Source: Limnobacter sp. MED105
GTDB lineage: Bacteria; Pseudomonadota; Gammaproteobacteria; Burkholderiales; Burkholderiaceae_B
Direction: 5' to 3'
Length of the DNA stretch: 64,000 bases
Assembly (NCBI RefSeq): GCF_000170915.1
Contig: NZ_ABCT01000005.1
Location: 144,644-208,643, forward strand
Position numbers and translations under genes: made by a program. Under the pieces are notes generated by a model. The model was not told the origin of the DNA. It saw nothing but the letters and a program-made list of their open reading frames with translations, and made no database searches. Below are positions 9,483 to 16,939 of this stretch, piece after piece. The first letter of the stretch is position 1. Each line of letters starts with the position of its first letter.

Positions 9483-10154
9483 TTAATCGATTCTTTTCGT
9501 AGCTTGGGCCACCGTTTGAATATGACGAATCAATTCGCTGGTTTCAAACAGTGGTAAACCCATAATGCCAGAATGACTGCCGGAAATGTGACGAACGTAT
9601 TGCCCCGCGATCCCCTGAATGCCGTAGGCGCCCGCTTTGTCGAAAGGTTCGCCGCTGGCAATGTAGGCATGGATGAAGGTTTCGGGAAGTTTTGTGAACT
9701 CCACGTGTGACGTTTGCACGGTGCTTCTGGTCGCAGTGGTGCTGCCATCGACATGAAGCCACGCGCCTGCCACTGCCGTGTGAACTTCGTGGATGGTGTT
9801 GGACAAGCTTTGCAGCATTTGAAAGGCCTGTGCGGCATTTTCCGGTTTGCCCAGAATATTGCCATTCAGTGCCACAGTGGTGTCGGCGGCAAGCACCAGC
9901 CCGCTTAATTGCTGCGCACGCATGGCCTCAAGCGCGGCATTCAGTTTCAGTTGCGTAACCCGTTGCACGTACAGCAAGGGGTCTTCGTGCTCAAAAGGCG
10001 CTTCGAGTGCCTCGGCCTCTGGGCTGCTCTGCGCTAAGAACACCTGCACTTGCAATCCAAGGGTTTGAAGCAATTCGAGTCTGCGCGGGCTGCGTGAAGC
10101 AAGCCAAACCTGGCCAGGTAAGCCGCTGTGTTCCGGGAGAACGGGTGTGTTCAT
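9483..10154 (-). CDS. maf: Maf-like nucleoside triphosphate pyrophosphatase
   Basis: Maf proteins hydrolyse non-canonical or selected nucleoside triphosphates (dTTP/UTP or m7GTP types) to monophosphates and affect septum formation. The diagnostic N-terminal LASRSPRRLELL and the central LAADTTVALNG and KPENAAQAFQML are present. The open frame extends upstream into rlmH, but I set the start at the ATG at 10154 (223 residues), 8 bases after the rlmH stop, because the extra N-terminus is only antisense-like, Arg/Pro-rich residue. The GIQGIAGQYVRHISGSHSGIMGLPL end fits the YhdE subgroup. Confidence 0.93.
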   Translation of the reverse strand: MNTPVLPEHSGLPGQVWLASRSPRRLELLQTLGLQVQVFLAQSSPEAEALEAPFEHEDPLLYVQRVTQLKLNAALEAMRAQQLSGLVLAADTTVALNGNILGKPENAAQAFQMLQSLSNTIHEVHTAVAGAWLHVDGSTTATRSTVQTSHVEFTKLPETFIHAYIASGEPFDKAGAYGIQGIAGQYVRHISGSHSGIMGLPLFETSELIRHIQTVAQATKRID

Positions 10155-10162
10155 GGTTGGGC

Positions 10163-10633
10163 TTATTCGCGGTGGTACGGATGCCCAATGGTAATTGAAA
10201 ATGCGCGGTACAGCGCTTCCACCAGCAGCACGCGCGCCAGCGCATGGGGCAGGGTGAGGTCGGAAAGCCGCCACATGCCCTGGCATTGCTGCTTCAGGTT
10301 TTCATCAAGGCCGTCGGCGCTGCCGATTAACAGGCAAAGGGTTTCACTGCTGTTGTGCCATTTCTGAAGTTGCTCAGCCAAGGCTTTGCTGGTGTGGCGC
10401 TCACCCCGTTCATCGAGTGCAACCACCCGTGCGCCATTGGGTATGGCCGCACGAATGCGCTCGGCCTCTTTGGCGAGAATTTGGTCAACGGGTTTGCCTG
10501 CAGACCGGTCTTCCGGTTTCAATTCTTTGATGGTCAGTTTCCAGTCGTTCGGAAAGCGTTTCTGGAACTGATCAACGGCCTGTTGCGCCCATGGCTCGAT
10601 TTTGTGAGACAGGGCGATGACGTGGATTTTCAA
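10163..10633 (-). CDS. rlmH: 23S rRNA (pseudouridine1915-N3)-methyltransferase RlmH
   Basis: RlmH is a SPOUT methyltransferase that modifies pseudouridine 1915 in helix 69 of 23S rRNA. The 156-residue protein shows LLIGSADGL for SAM binding and the C-terminal YRAFSITIGHPYHRE, nearly invariant in the family. The start is TTG; alignment to the usual N-terminus (MK-h-h-V-h-A) supports it although no strong ribosome-binding site is visible. It follows rsfS, its usual partner. Confidence 0.94.
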   Translation of the reverse strand: MKIHVIALSHKIEPWAQQAVDQFQKRFPNDWKLTIKELKPEDRSAGKPVDQILAKEAERIRAAIPNGARVVALDERGERHTSKALAEQLQKWHNSSETLCLLIGSADGLDENLKQQCQGMWRLSDLTLPHALARVLLVEALYRAFSITIGHPYHRE

Positions 10634-10648
10634 AGCGAAGAGAAAAAC

Positions 10649-11071
10649 TTAGTTGTACTGGCTTGAGTAGGCCTCGGCCTGTTGCGGGAAATAATCCACG
10701 CCGGGCATGGGTTTGCTTAGACTGTGCGGGTTCAACTTCACGCGCACTGGCTTGCCACCCCAAATTTCTTCCAGGTTGTAATACTCGCGAATGGCGGGTT
10801 GCATCAAATGCACCACCACATCGCCCAGGTCGACCAGTACCCATTCGCCTGTGTCTTCACCTTCGGTGCTGAACACTTCACCGCCAGCCTCCTTGGTTTT
10901 CTCGCGAACGTTGTTGGCCAAAGCGCGGGTTTGGCGGTTTGAAGAGGCTGAGGCAATGATGACTCGGTCAAAAACACCGGTAAGGTGGGTCGTGTCGAAG
11001 ATGGCGATGTCTTGTGCCTTGATGTCTTCGAGGGCGTCAATCACGACGCGCTGCAATTTACGCAATTCCAT
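10649..11071 (-). CDS. rsfS: Ribosomal silencing factor RsfS
   Basis: RsfS binds ribosomal protein uL14 and blocks subunit joining in stationary phase or starvation. The 140-residue protein contains the conserved DALEDIKAQDIAIFD, ASSNRQTRALANNV, EWVLVDLGDVVVHLM and REYYNLEEIW segments. The frame could start at a TTG 13 codons upstream, but I prefer the ATG at 11071 because a TTTGGA motif precedes it and the family starts at about this point. The last 20 or so residues are a non-conserved tail. Confidence 0.93.
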   Translation of the reverse strand: MELRKLQRVVIDALEDIKAQDIAIFDTTHLTGVFDRVIIASASSNRQTRALANNVREKTKEAGGEVFSTEGEDTGEWVLVDLGDVVVHLMQPAIREYYNLEEIWGGKPVRVKLNPHSLSKPMPGVDYFPQQAEAYSSQYN

Positions 11072-11113
11072 GCAATTCCAAAGGTTTGTTAATTGCCTGA
11101 ATTCTAACAACTT

Positions 11114-11764
11114 TCAGGGCTGGGCGCGACCATAAACTGGGTGCTGTGTCAGGTACTTGAACACGGCGGTGGGCAGGCAGGCTTCAAGTTTAAAGCGGGC
11201 GGTTTCCTCCACCTCGGCATTGGCTGAGCCCAGTAGCTCGAATTGTCTCCGAATTTGGGTTGAGCTGATGTTCACGCTGGGCATGGGTATACGAAACAGG
11301 CGGTCTTGAAGCAAATGTCGTTTTAATGCCTCGGGAACCTGAAAATCGCCCCATTGGGTGCGGTCTACCACGCCAATGCGGGCGTAATCAAACAGGCTTT
11401 GCCAGTGTTTCCAGCTGGTCAGGTTGGCCAGTTGGTCAGCCCCAATCACGAAAGAAAACTTGTGGTCGGGGTGCTGTTCGCTGAGTTTTTCGAGCGTGTC
11501 CACGGTGTAGGTGGGGCCTTCATGCTCAATTTCGAAGGGCTCTACGCGCCAGGAGTGCACGCCATCAATGGCCAGTTCGACCAGTTTTTTGCGAACGTCG
11601 GCAGGTGCAAGCTCGGCATTGGGTTTTTGCCAAGGCTGGCCTGCGGGCATGAACCACACTTCATCGGCCATACACTGTGCTTGGGCTGAACGAGCCATTT
11701 GCAAATGCCCCATGTGGATGGGGTTGAACGTGCCGCCGATGATGCAGATTTGCCGGCCGGCCAT
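11114..11764 (-). CDS. nadD: Nicotinate-nucleotide adenylyltransferase NadD
   Basis: NadD transfers AMP to nicotinate mononucleotide to form NaAD in NAD synthesis. The 216-residue protein begins with GGTFNPIHMGHLQMA, which holds the HxGH nucleotidyltransferase motif. It continues with FVIGADQLANLTSWKHW and the C-terminal INISSTQIR-like segment (VNISSTQIRRQ). It is 3 bases from hemF and 42 bases before rsfS. Together with nadA, nadB and nadC elsewhere in the window it covers most of NAD biosynthesis. Confidence 0.95.
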   Translation of the reverse strand: MAGRQICIIGGTFNPIHMGHLQMARSAQAQCMADEVWFMPAGQPWQKPNAELAPADVRKKLVELAIDGVHSWRVEPFEIEHEGPTYTVDTLEKLSEQHPDHKFSFVIGADQLANLTSWKHWQSLFDYARIGVVDRTQWGDFQVPEALKRHLLQDRLFRIPMPSVNISSTQIRRQFELLGSANAEVEETARFKLEACLPTAVFKYLTQHPVYGRAQP

Positions 11765-11767
11765 GGT

Positions 11768-12679
11768 TTAAGCGGCCAGCCAGTCGCGGTCCACCAAAAA
11801 ATCGGTGTACAGCCTGGCTTCCGCACTGCCCGCCTCGGGTTGCCAGTCGTAGCGCCATTTCACCTGCGGGGGCATGCTCATCAAAATGGATTCGGTGCGG
11901 CCACCGCTTTGCAGGCCAAACAGGGTGCCACGGTCGAATACCAAATTGAATTCAACGTAGCGGCCACGCCGATAGGCCTGGAAGTCGCGTTCGCGTTCGC
12001 CGTAGGCCATGTTCATGCGGCGTTCAACAATGGGCAGGTAGCCTTTCAGGAAGGCATCGCCCACGTTGCGAGTCATTGCAAAGCTCTGCTCAAAACCCAG
12101 CTCGGAAAAATCATCAAAGAACACGCCACCCACACCGCGGGGTTCTTTGCGGTGTTTCAGGTAAAAATACTCGTCGCACCATTTCTTGAACTTGGCATGG
12201 TAGTGCGCACCAAAGGGGTCGAGTGCATTTTTGCAGCTTTGGTGAAAATGTTTTGCGTCTTCTTCAAAGCCATAATAAGGAGTTAAGTCCATGCCGCCGC
12301 CAAACCACCACACCGATTCACCTTCCACGGTGGTGGCTGCAAACAGGCGCACATTCATGTGCACTGTGGGTACATAAGGGTTGCGGGGGTGAAATACCAG
12401 TGAAACGCCCATGGCTTCAAAACTGGCACCCGCGAGGCCTTGGCGGCTGGCGGTGGCTGAGCCGGGCAACTTGTCGCCCATCACATGGCTGAAATTGACA
12501 CCGCCACGCTCCAGCAAACTGCCTTCTTCCAGCACGCGGCTGCAACCGCCGCCCCCTTCAGCCCTTTCCCATGAATCGTTCAAAAAAGGTTTGTTTTCGA
12601 ACTGACCAATGCCCTCAATGATGCTGCTTTGAAGGCCCTGGAGGTATTGCTTCACCTGATTCAGTTCAGAGGGTGTCAT
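11768..12679 (-). CDS. hemF: Oxygen-dependent coproporphyrinogen III oxidase HemF
   Basis: HemF oxidatively decarboxylates two propionates of coproporphyrinogen III to give protoporphyrinogen IX in aerobic haem synthesis. The 303-residue protein has the full-length family pattern: [44 protein letters not shown] and [19 protein letters not shown]. Its length is normal and no key segment is missing. It sits between purD and nadD with gaps of 15 and 3 bases. Confidence 0.97.
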   Translation of the reverse strand: MTPSELNQVKQYLQGLQSSIIEGIGQFENKPFLNDSWERAEGGGGCSRVLEEGSLLERGGVNFSHVMGDKLPGSATASRQGLAGASFEAMGVSLVFHPRNPYVPTVHMNVRLFAATTVEGESVWWFGGGMDLTPYYGFEEDAKHFHQSCKNALDPFGAHYHAKFKKWCDEYFYLKHRKEPRGVGGVFFDDFSELGFEQSFAMTRNVGDAFLKGYLPIVERRMNMAYGERERDFQAYRRGRYVEFNLVFDRGTLFGLQSGGRTESILMSMPPQVKWRYDWQPEAGSAEARLYTDFLVDRDWLAA

Positions 12680-12694
12680 TGTTCTAGGTCCTGA

Positions 12695-13966
12695 TTACTT
12701 GCGATTGATGGCGCGATAGCCAATATCGCTTCTAAACTGCATGCCATCAAAGCTGATGGTGTCGATCAATTCATAGGCTTTGGCCTGCGCCTGGCGCACG
12801 GTGTCTCCCAAAGCAGTGGCGCACAGAACCCGGCCACCTGAAGTCACGGCCTTGCCGTTTTGCTCGACAGTGCCGGCATGAAACACCACTGCCTGGTCGC
12901 TGGCTTCAGCGCGCAGGGTGATTTCATCGCCCGTGCGCGGGGTTTGCGGATAGTTGTGCGCAGCGATCACTACACCCAAAGCCGTGCGGCGGTCCCATTC
13001 TGCTTCAACCTTGTCCAGCGTACCGTCAATGGCGTGGTCCAGCAAATTCACGAAGTCGCTTTTCAGGCGCATCATGATGGGTTGGGTTTCCGGGTCGCCC
13101 ATGCGGCAGTTGAACTCCAGCACTTTGATGTCGCCCTTGTCGTCGATCATTAAGCCCGCATACAAGAAGCCGGTGTACACCAAGCCGTCTTTTTTCATGC
13201 CGGCAATGGTCGGGTAAATTACTTCGCGCATTACGCGGGCATGCATGGTCGGCGTAACAACCGGGGCCGGGCTGTACGCACCCATGCCGCCGGTGTTGGG
13301 GCCTTGGTCGCCGTCCAGCAAACGTTTGTGATCCTGGCTGCTGGCCATGGCCAAGGCGTTCACGCCATCGACCATCACAATAAAGCTGGCTTCTTCGCCT
13401 TCCAGAAATTCTTCAACTACCACACGCGAACCGGCGCTGCCCATGCTGTTGCCCAGCAACATGTCGTCAATGGCTTGGTGGGCCTCTTCGAGGCTCATGG
13501 CCACCACAACGCCCTTACCTGCGGCCAGGCCATCGGCCTTGATCACAATCGGTGCGCCTTTGGCGTTCACATAATCGTGGGCCTTGGCAGCGTCGGTAAA
13601 TGTTTCATATTCAGCAGTTGGAATTTTGTGCCGCTTCATGAAGGCCTTGGCGTAGTCTTTTGAGCTTTCCAATTGGGCAGCCAGTTTGGCTGGGCCAAAA
13701 ATACGCAAGCCGCGCTGGCGGAACAGATCAACCACACCGGCGGCCAACGGGGCTTCAGGGCCAACTACTGTAAGGTGCACTTGTTCTTTGGTCGCAAAAT
13801 CGGCCAGTTCAGCCAGGTCGCTGATCGGCACATTTTCCATTTTGGCTTCCAGGGCAGTGCCGCCATTGCCGGGTGCAACAAAGACCTTTGTTACACCTGG
13901 GGTTTGGCAAATACGCCACGCCATGGCGTGTTCGCGGCCGCCTGATCCAATCACCAAAATTTTCAT
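12695..13966 (-). CDS. purD: Phosphoribosylamine-glycine ligase PurD
   Basis: PurD is an ATP-grasp ligase that joins phosphoribosylamine and glycine to GAR, the second step of purine synthesis. The 423-residue protein opens with KILVIGSGGREHAMAW. It carries VVGPEAPL, the ATP-grasp core KADGLAAGKGVVVA, the metal-site region VLEFNCRMGDPETQ and the C-terminal GGRVLCATALG domain. It follows yebC by 21 bases. No odd features. Confidence 0.97.
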   Translation of the reverse strand: MKILVIGSGGREHAMAWRICQTPGVTKVFVAPGNGGTALEAKMENVPISDLAELADFATKEQVHLTVVGPEAPLAAGVVDLFRQRGLRIFGPAKLAAQLESSKDYAKAFMKRHKIPTAEYETFTDAAKAHDYVNAKGAPIVIKADGLAAGKGVVVAMSLEEAHQAIDDMLLGNSMGSAGSRVVVEEFLEGEEASFIVMVDGVNALAMASSQDHKRLLDGDQGPNTGGMGAYSPAPVVTPTMHARVMREVIYPTIAGMKKDGLVYTGFLYAGLMIDDKGDIKVLEFNCRMGDPETQPIMMRLKSDFVNLLDHAIDGTLDKVEAEWDRRTALGVVIAAHNYPQTPRTGDEITLRAEASDQAVVFHAGTVEQNGKAVTSGGRVLCATALGDTVRQAQAKAYELIDTISFDGMQFRSDIGYRAINRK

Positions 13967-13987
13967 GTCTGCAGTGCTCCGTACTTT

Positions 13988-14713
13988 TTACTCGTTGATG
14001 ATCACGTTGGTGTAAACCTGTTGCACGTCGTCCAGGTCTTCCAGCATGTCAATAATCTTTTGCATGCGAATGGCGTCGTCGCCTTCCAGCTCGGTTTCGC
14101 TGGCTGGTTTCATGGTCAGTTCTGCGTTTTCGAATTGCATGTTCGCAGCTTCAAACGCTGTTTTCAGGGTATGAAACTCAGGCACAGGACAAGTCACCTC
14201 GATCACACCGTCGTCAGAGGTAATCACGTCGTCGCCACCGTTTTCCAGTGCCACTTCCATGATCGTGTCTTCGCTGTGGCCTGGGGCAAAAATAAATTGG
14301 CCACAATGCTTGAACATAAAGGAAACCGAGCCATCGGTGCCCAAATTGCCGCCGTGCTTGGTCAGCGCGTGGCGAACTTCAGCCACCGTGCGCACTTTGT
14401 TGTCTGTCATGCAATCGATAATGACTGCTGCGCCGCCCACGCCATAGCCTTCGTAGCGAATTTCCTCGTAGTTCACGCCCTCGGCTTCACCGGTGGCCTT
14501 GGCAATGGCGCGCTGCACGTTGTCTTTGGGCATGTTGGCAGCCGCTGCCTTTTCCATGGCCAAGCGCAAACGTGGGTTGGTGGCAACGTCGCCGCCGCCC
14601 ACACGGGCTGCCACGCTGACCTCACGAATGATTTTCGTCCACACCTTGCCGCGTTTTTCATCCTGCCGGTTTTTACGGTGCTGAATGTTGGCCCATTTAC
14701 TGTGTCCTGCCAT
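13988..14713 (-). CDS. yebC: YebC/PmpR family regulator or translation factor
   Basis: This 241-residue protein belongs to the YebC/TACO1 family, named as transcriptional regulators and more recently linked to translation of difficult peptides. The N-terminus [14 protein letters not shown] is nearly invariant, followed by [23 protein letters not shown] and [19 protein letters not shown]. It is the first gene of the fourteen-gene minus-strand run and is divergent from mscL, so the promoter for that run is probably in the 140 bases between them. Confidence 0.95.
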   Translation of the reverse strand: MAGHSKWANIQHRKNRQDEKRGKVWTKIIREVSVAARVGGGDVATNPRLRLAMEKAAAANMPKDNVQRAIAKATGEAEGVNYEEIRYEGYGVGGAAVIIDCMTDNKVRTVAEVRHALTKHGGNLGTDGSVSFMFKHCGQFIFAPGHSEDTIMEVALENGGDDVITSDDGVIEVTCPVPEFHTLKTAFEAANMQFENAELTMKPASETELEGDDAIRMQKIIDMLEDLDDVQQVYTNVIINE

Positions 14714-14855
14714 GGCTCACTTTCTGTTGTTGAATCAAAGAGGTGCGATTTTATCACCACCACGCACCTGCCGTATTGCCCAGAAAGGAATCCACAGCGA
14801 TAATCTGCGCGGGTATTGGACTTTTACATTTGTATACATTCAACAAGGAGGCAAC

Positions 14856-15296
14856 GTGAGTTTGCTCAAAGACTTCAAGGCGTTTGCAGTAAAAGGCAAT
14901 GTGGTTGATTTGGCTGTGGCGGTGATTATTGGTGGCGCGTTCAGCGGCATCGTGAAAAGCCTGGTTGACGATGTGATCATGCCGATTGTGGGCCGTATTT
15001 TTGGGAAGCTGGACTTTTCCAATTTGTATCTGCCCTTGGCAGAAATTCCCGCCAACGTAGAGCCCACGCTAACTGCAGTGAAAGCGGCAGGCGTGCCTGT
15101 GTTGGCTTATGGCAGTTTTATTTCTGTCATGATTAATTTTGTAATCTTGGCTTTCATCATTTTCATGATGGTGCGCCAGGTCGGTAAGCTGACAGCCTCG
15201 CTTGCAAAAGAAGAGGAAGCCGCACCAGCCGCGCCGGCCCCCACGCCCGAAGATATTTTGTTGCTTCGTGAAATTCGTGACTCATTGAAAAAGTAA
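14856..15296 (+). CDS. mscL: Large-conductance mechanosensitive channel MscL
   Basis: MscL is an inner-membrane pentameric channel that opens under high membrane tension to release solutes during osmotic downshock. The protein has 146 residues with the N-terminal amphipathic [20 protein letters not shown]1 follows ([23 protein letters not shown]), then a periplasmic loop, TM2 at about residues 86-108, and a cytoplasmic helix ending RDSLKK. The start is GTG at 14856, fixed by a perfect AAGGAGG five bases upstream; the longer frame has no support. An alanine/proline-rich linker before the final helix is typical. Confidence 0.96.
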   Translation: MSLLKDFKAFAVKGNVVDLAVAVIIGGAFSGIVKSLVDDVIMPIVGRIFGKLDFSNLYLPLAEIPANVEPTLTAVKAAGVPVLAYGSFISVMINFVILAFIIFMMVRQVGKLTASLAKEEEAAPAAPAPTPEDILLLREIRDSLKK

Positions 15297-15345
15297 GATT
15301 TAATTTAGACTGGCTTCTCCAGATTCACAGTAGTACAATTTGAAG

Positions 15346-15580
15346 CTGAATCTGGAGAGTGGCTGGTGCGTATCTGTGCTGGCCCGCCGAAGGCGCAATC
15401 CCCATGAACGCTCAGGCTTCAGTACAGGTTCAGAACGTCAAATCTGGAGAGCGCTGTGCGCGGCCAATCGCCTCGTAAGTACAGCCGCCGAAGAGGCAAG
15501 CAACGCAATCCGTTGTGAATCTTTCAGGCAAATGGACAGAGAGGGGCTACAAGGCAAATGGTTTGCCGAAAGCCCTTTTT
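15346..15580 (+). promoter_or_regulatory. Tandem glycine riboswitch with terminator, upstream of dadA
   Basis: Two consecutive glycine aptamers are visible. Aptamer 1 (about 15346-15433) has GGAGAG at 15354-15359, GCCGAAGGCGCAA and CTCAGGC. Its P1 helix pairs 15346-15354 with 15425-15433, with one wobble. Aptamer 2 (about 15442-15546) has GGAGAG, GCCGAAGAGGCAA, TTTCAGGCAAATGGACAGAG. It runs directly into an intrinsic terminator (15544-15548 with 15571-15575, inner stem 15553-15558 with 15562-15567, then TTTTT). The dadA ATG follows 23 bases later. A possible promoter -10 box TACAAT at 15334-15339 would start the RNA at the base of P1. Confidence 0.9.
15544..15580 (+). terminator. Riboswitch-controlled intrinsic terminator
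   Basis: A two-part hairpin (5-bp outer and 6-bp inner stem) followed by five Ts lies at the 3' edge of the second glycine aptamer. Its 5' strand begins inside the aptamer's closing region, so ligand binding should decide whether it forms. Confidence 0.8.
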
Positions 15581-15603
15581 ACTGTTTGTGGAGCCTATTC
15601 CTC

Positions 15604-16893
15604 ATGAAAGCTATTGTTCTTGGTGCTGGTGTTACCGGCATTACTTCCGCCTGGTTTTTGAAACAAGAAGGTTTCGACGTCACTGTGGTCGACCGTCAGC
15701 CTGCCGCAGGCATGGAAACCTCATTTGCCAATGGTGGCCAAATTTCTGTGTCACATGCTGAACCCTGGGCCAACCCTGGCGCACCCAAAAAAGTGCTGAA
15801 GTGGTTGATGAAAGAAGACGCACCCCTTTTGTTTCGTTTGCGCGCAGACGCCCGCCAGTGGCGCTGGGGGATGCAGTTTTTGCGTGAGTGCACACCCGAG
15901 AAAACCCGCCACAACATCATTCAAATGGTGAATTTGGGCACCTACAGCCGCAGCACCTTGCAAGAGCTGCGCGCCGAGACTGGTATTGAGTACAACTGCC
16001 TGACCAAAGGCATTTTGCACTTTTACACCAACCAGCAGGAGTTTGACGATGCGTTGGAACCCGCTGAAATCATGCGCGAGTTTGGTTGTGACCGCAAAGT
16101 GATCAGCGCTGAAGAAGCCGTTCGCTTGGAACCCGCCTTGGCCACCGTGAAAGACAAAATTGCTGGCGCCACCTACACAGAAGCCGATGAAAGCGGCGAT
16201 GCGCATGTGTTTACCCAAAACCTGTCGAAGCTTTGTGCAGCCAAGGGTGTTGAATTCAAGTACGACACTGCAATTTTGGGCCTGGATACCGAAGGCGGCC
16301 AGATCAGCGGCGTGCGCGTGCGTGGCGCAGATGGTCAGGTCCAAGTGCTGAAAGCCGACAAGTACCTTTTGTGCATGGGCAGCTACAGCCCCATGTTGGT
16401 GAAGGACCTGGGCGTTGACCTGCTGATTTACCCAGCCAAAGGTTACTCGGCCACCCTGCAAATCGACGACGCCAGCAAGGCCCCACAAGTCAGCCTGACA
16501 GACGATGAATACAAACTGGTATTCAGCCGTCTGGGCGACAAGTTGCGCATTGCAGGCACCGCAGAATTGAATGGCTACAGTACCAACTTGAACCATGTGC
16601 GTTGCCAGGCAATTACCCGCCGTGTCATGGAACTGTTCCCCGGCATGGCCGACCCAGAGCAGGCTGTGTACTGGACGGGTTTGCGCCCCGCAACACCCTC
16701 GAATGTGCCGTACATTGGTGTGTCCAAAATTTCAAACCTGTACCTGAACACAGGCCACGGTACCTTGGGTTGGACTCACTCTTGTGGCTCAGGCCGCTCA
16801 ATCGCCTCCATCATGAATGGCAAGCAGCCCGAACTAGATTTCGCATTTACTGGAATTTCTTCCAAGAAGGGCGAGGCCTTGGCCGTTGCCTAA
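15604..16893 (+). CDS. dadA: D-amino acid dehydrogenase (DadA family FAD oxidoreductase)
   Basis: This is a membrane-associated FAD enzyme of the DadA/DAO family, which oxidises D-amino acids (classically D-alanine) or small amino acids such as glycine to the oxo acid and ammonia, passing electrons to the respiratory chain. The 429-residue protein starts with the dinucleotide fold VLGAGVTGITSAWFLK (residues 5-20) and contains the family pattern NGGQISVSHAEPWANP and the C-terminal TGHGTLGWTHSCGSGR. The ATG at 15604 is chosen because the longer frame runs back through the riboswitch. Control by a glycine riboswitch suggests glycine is substrate or signal. Confidence 0.92.
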   Translation: MKAIVLGAGVTGITSAWFLKQEGFDVTVVDRQPAAGMETSFANGGQISVSHAEPWANPGAPKKVLKWLMKEDAPLLFRLRADARQWRWGMQFLRECTPEKTRHNIIQMVNLGTYSRSTLQELRAETGIEYNCLTKGILHFYTNQQEFDDALEPAEIMREFGCDRKVISAEEAVRLEPALATVKDKIAGATYTEADESGDAHVFTQNLSKLCAAKGVEFKYDTAILGLDTEGGQISGVRVRGADGQVQVLKADKYLLCMGSYSPMLVKDLGVDLLIYPAKGYSATLQIDDASKAPQVSLTDDEYKLVFSRLGDKLRIAGTAELNGYSTNLNHVRCQAITRRVMELFPGMADPEQAVYWTGLRPATPSNVPYIGVSKISNLYLNTGHGTLGWTHSCGSGRSIASIMNGKQPELDFAFTGISSKKGEALAVA

Positions 16894-16939
16894 GGCTTGT
16901 TTTTGCTAACATCAGCGCATTCGCCAACAGGATGTGCTG

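Noticed and set aside
14831..14838. TGTATACA palindrome before mscL as a BirA or other operator
   Set aside because: Eight-base AT-rich palindromes are common by chance, and the sequence does not match the BirA or BioR site patterns I know.
15340..15603. N-terminal extension of dadA or a small gene before it
   Set aside because: The bases are fully accounted for by the tandem glycine riboswitch and its terminator.
15751..16596. Long minus-strand frame opposite dadA
   Set aside because: Antisense shadow of a well-identified gene; composition dominated by His, Gln, Val and Ala as expected from the reverse frame.
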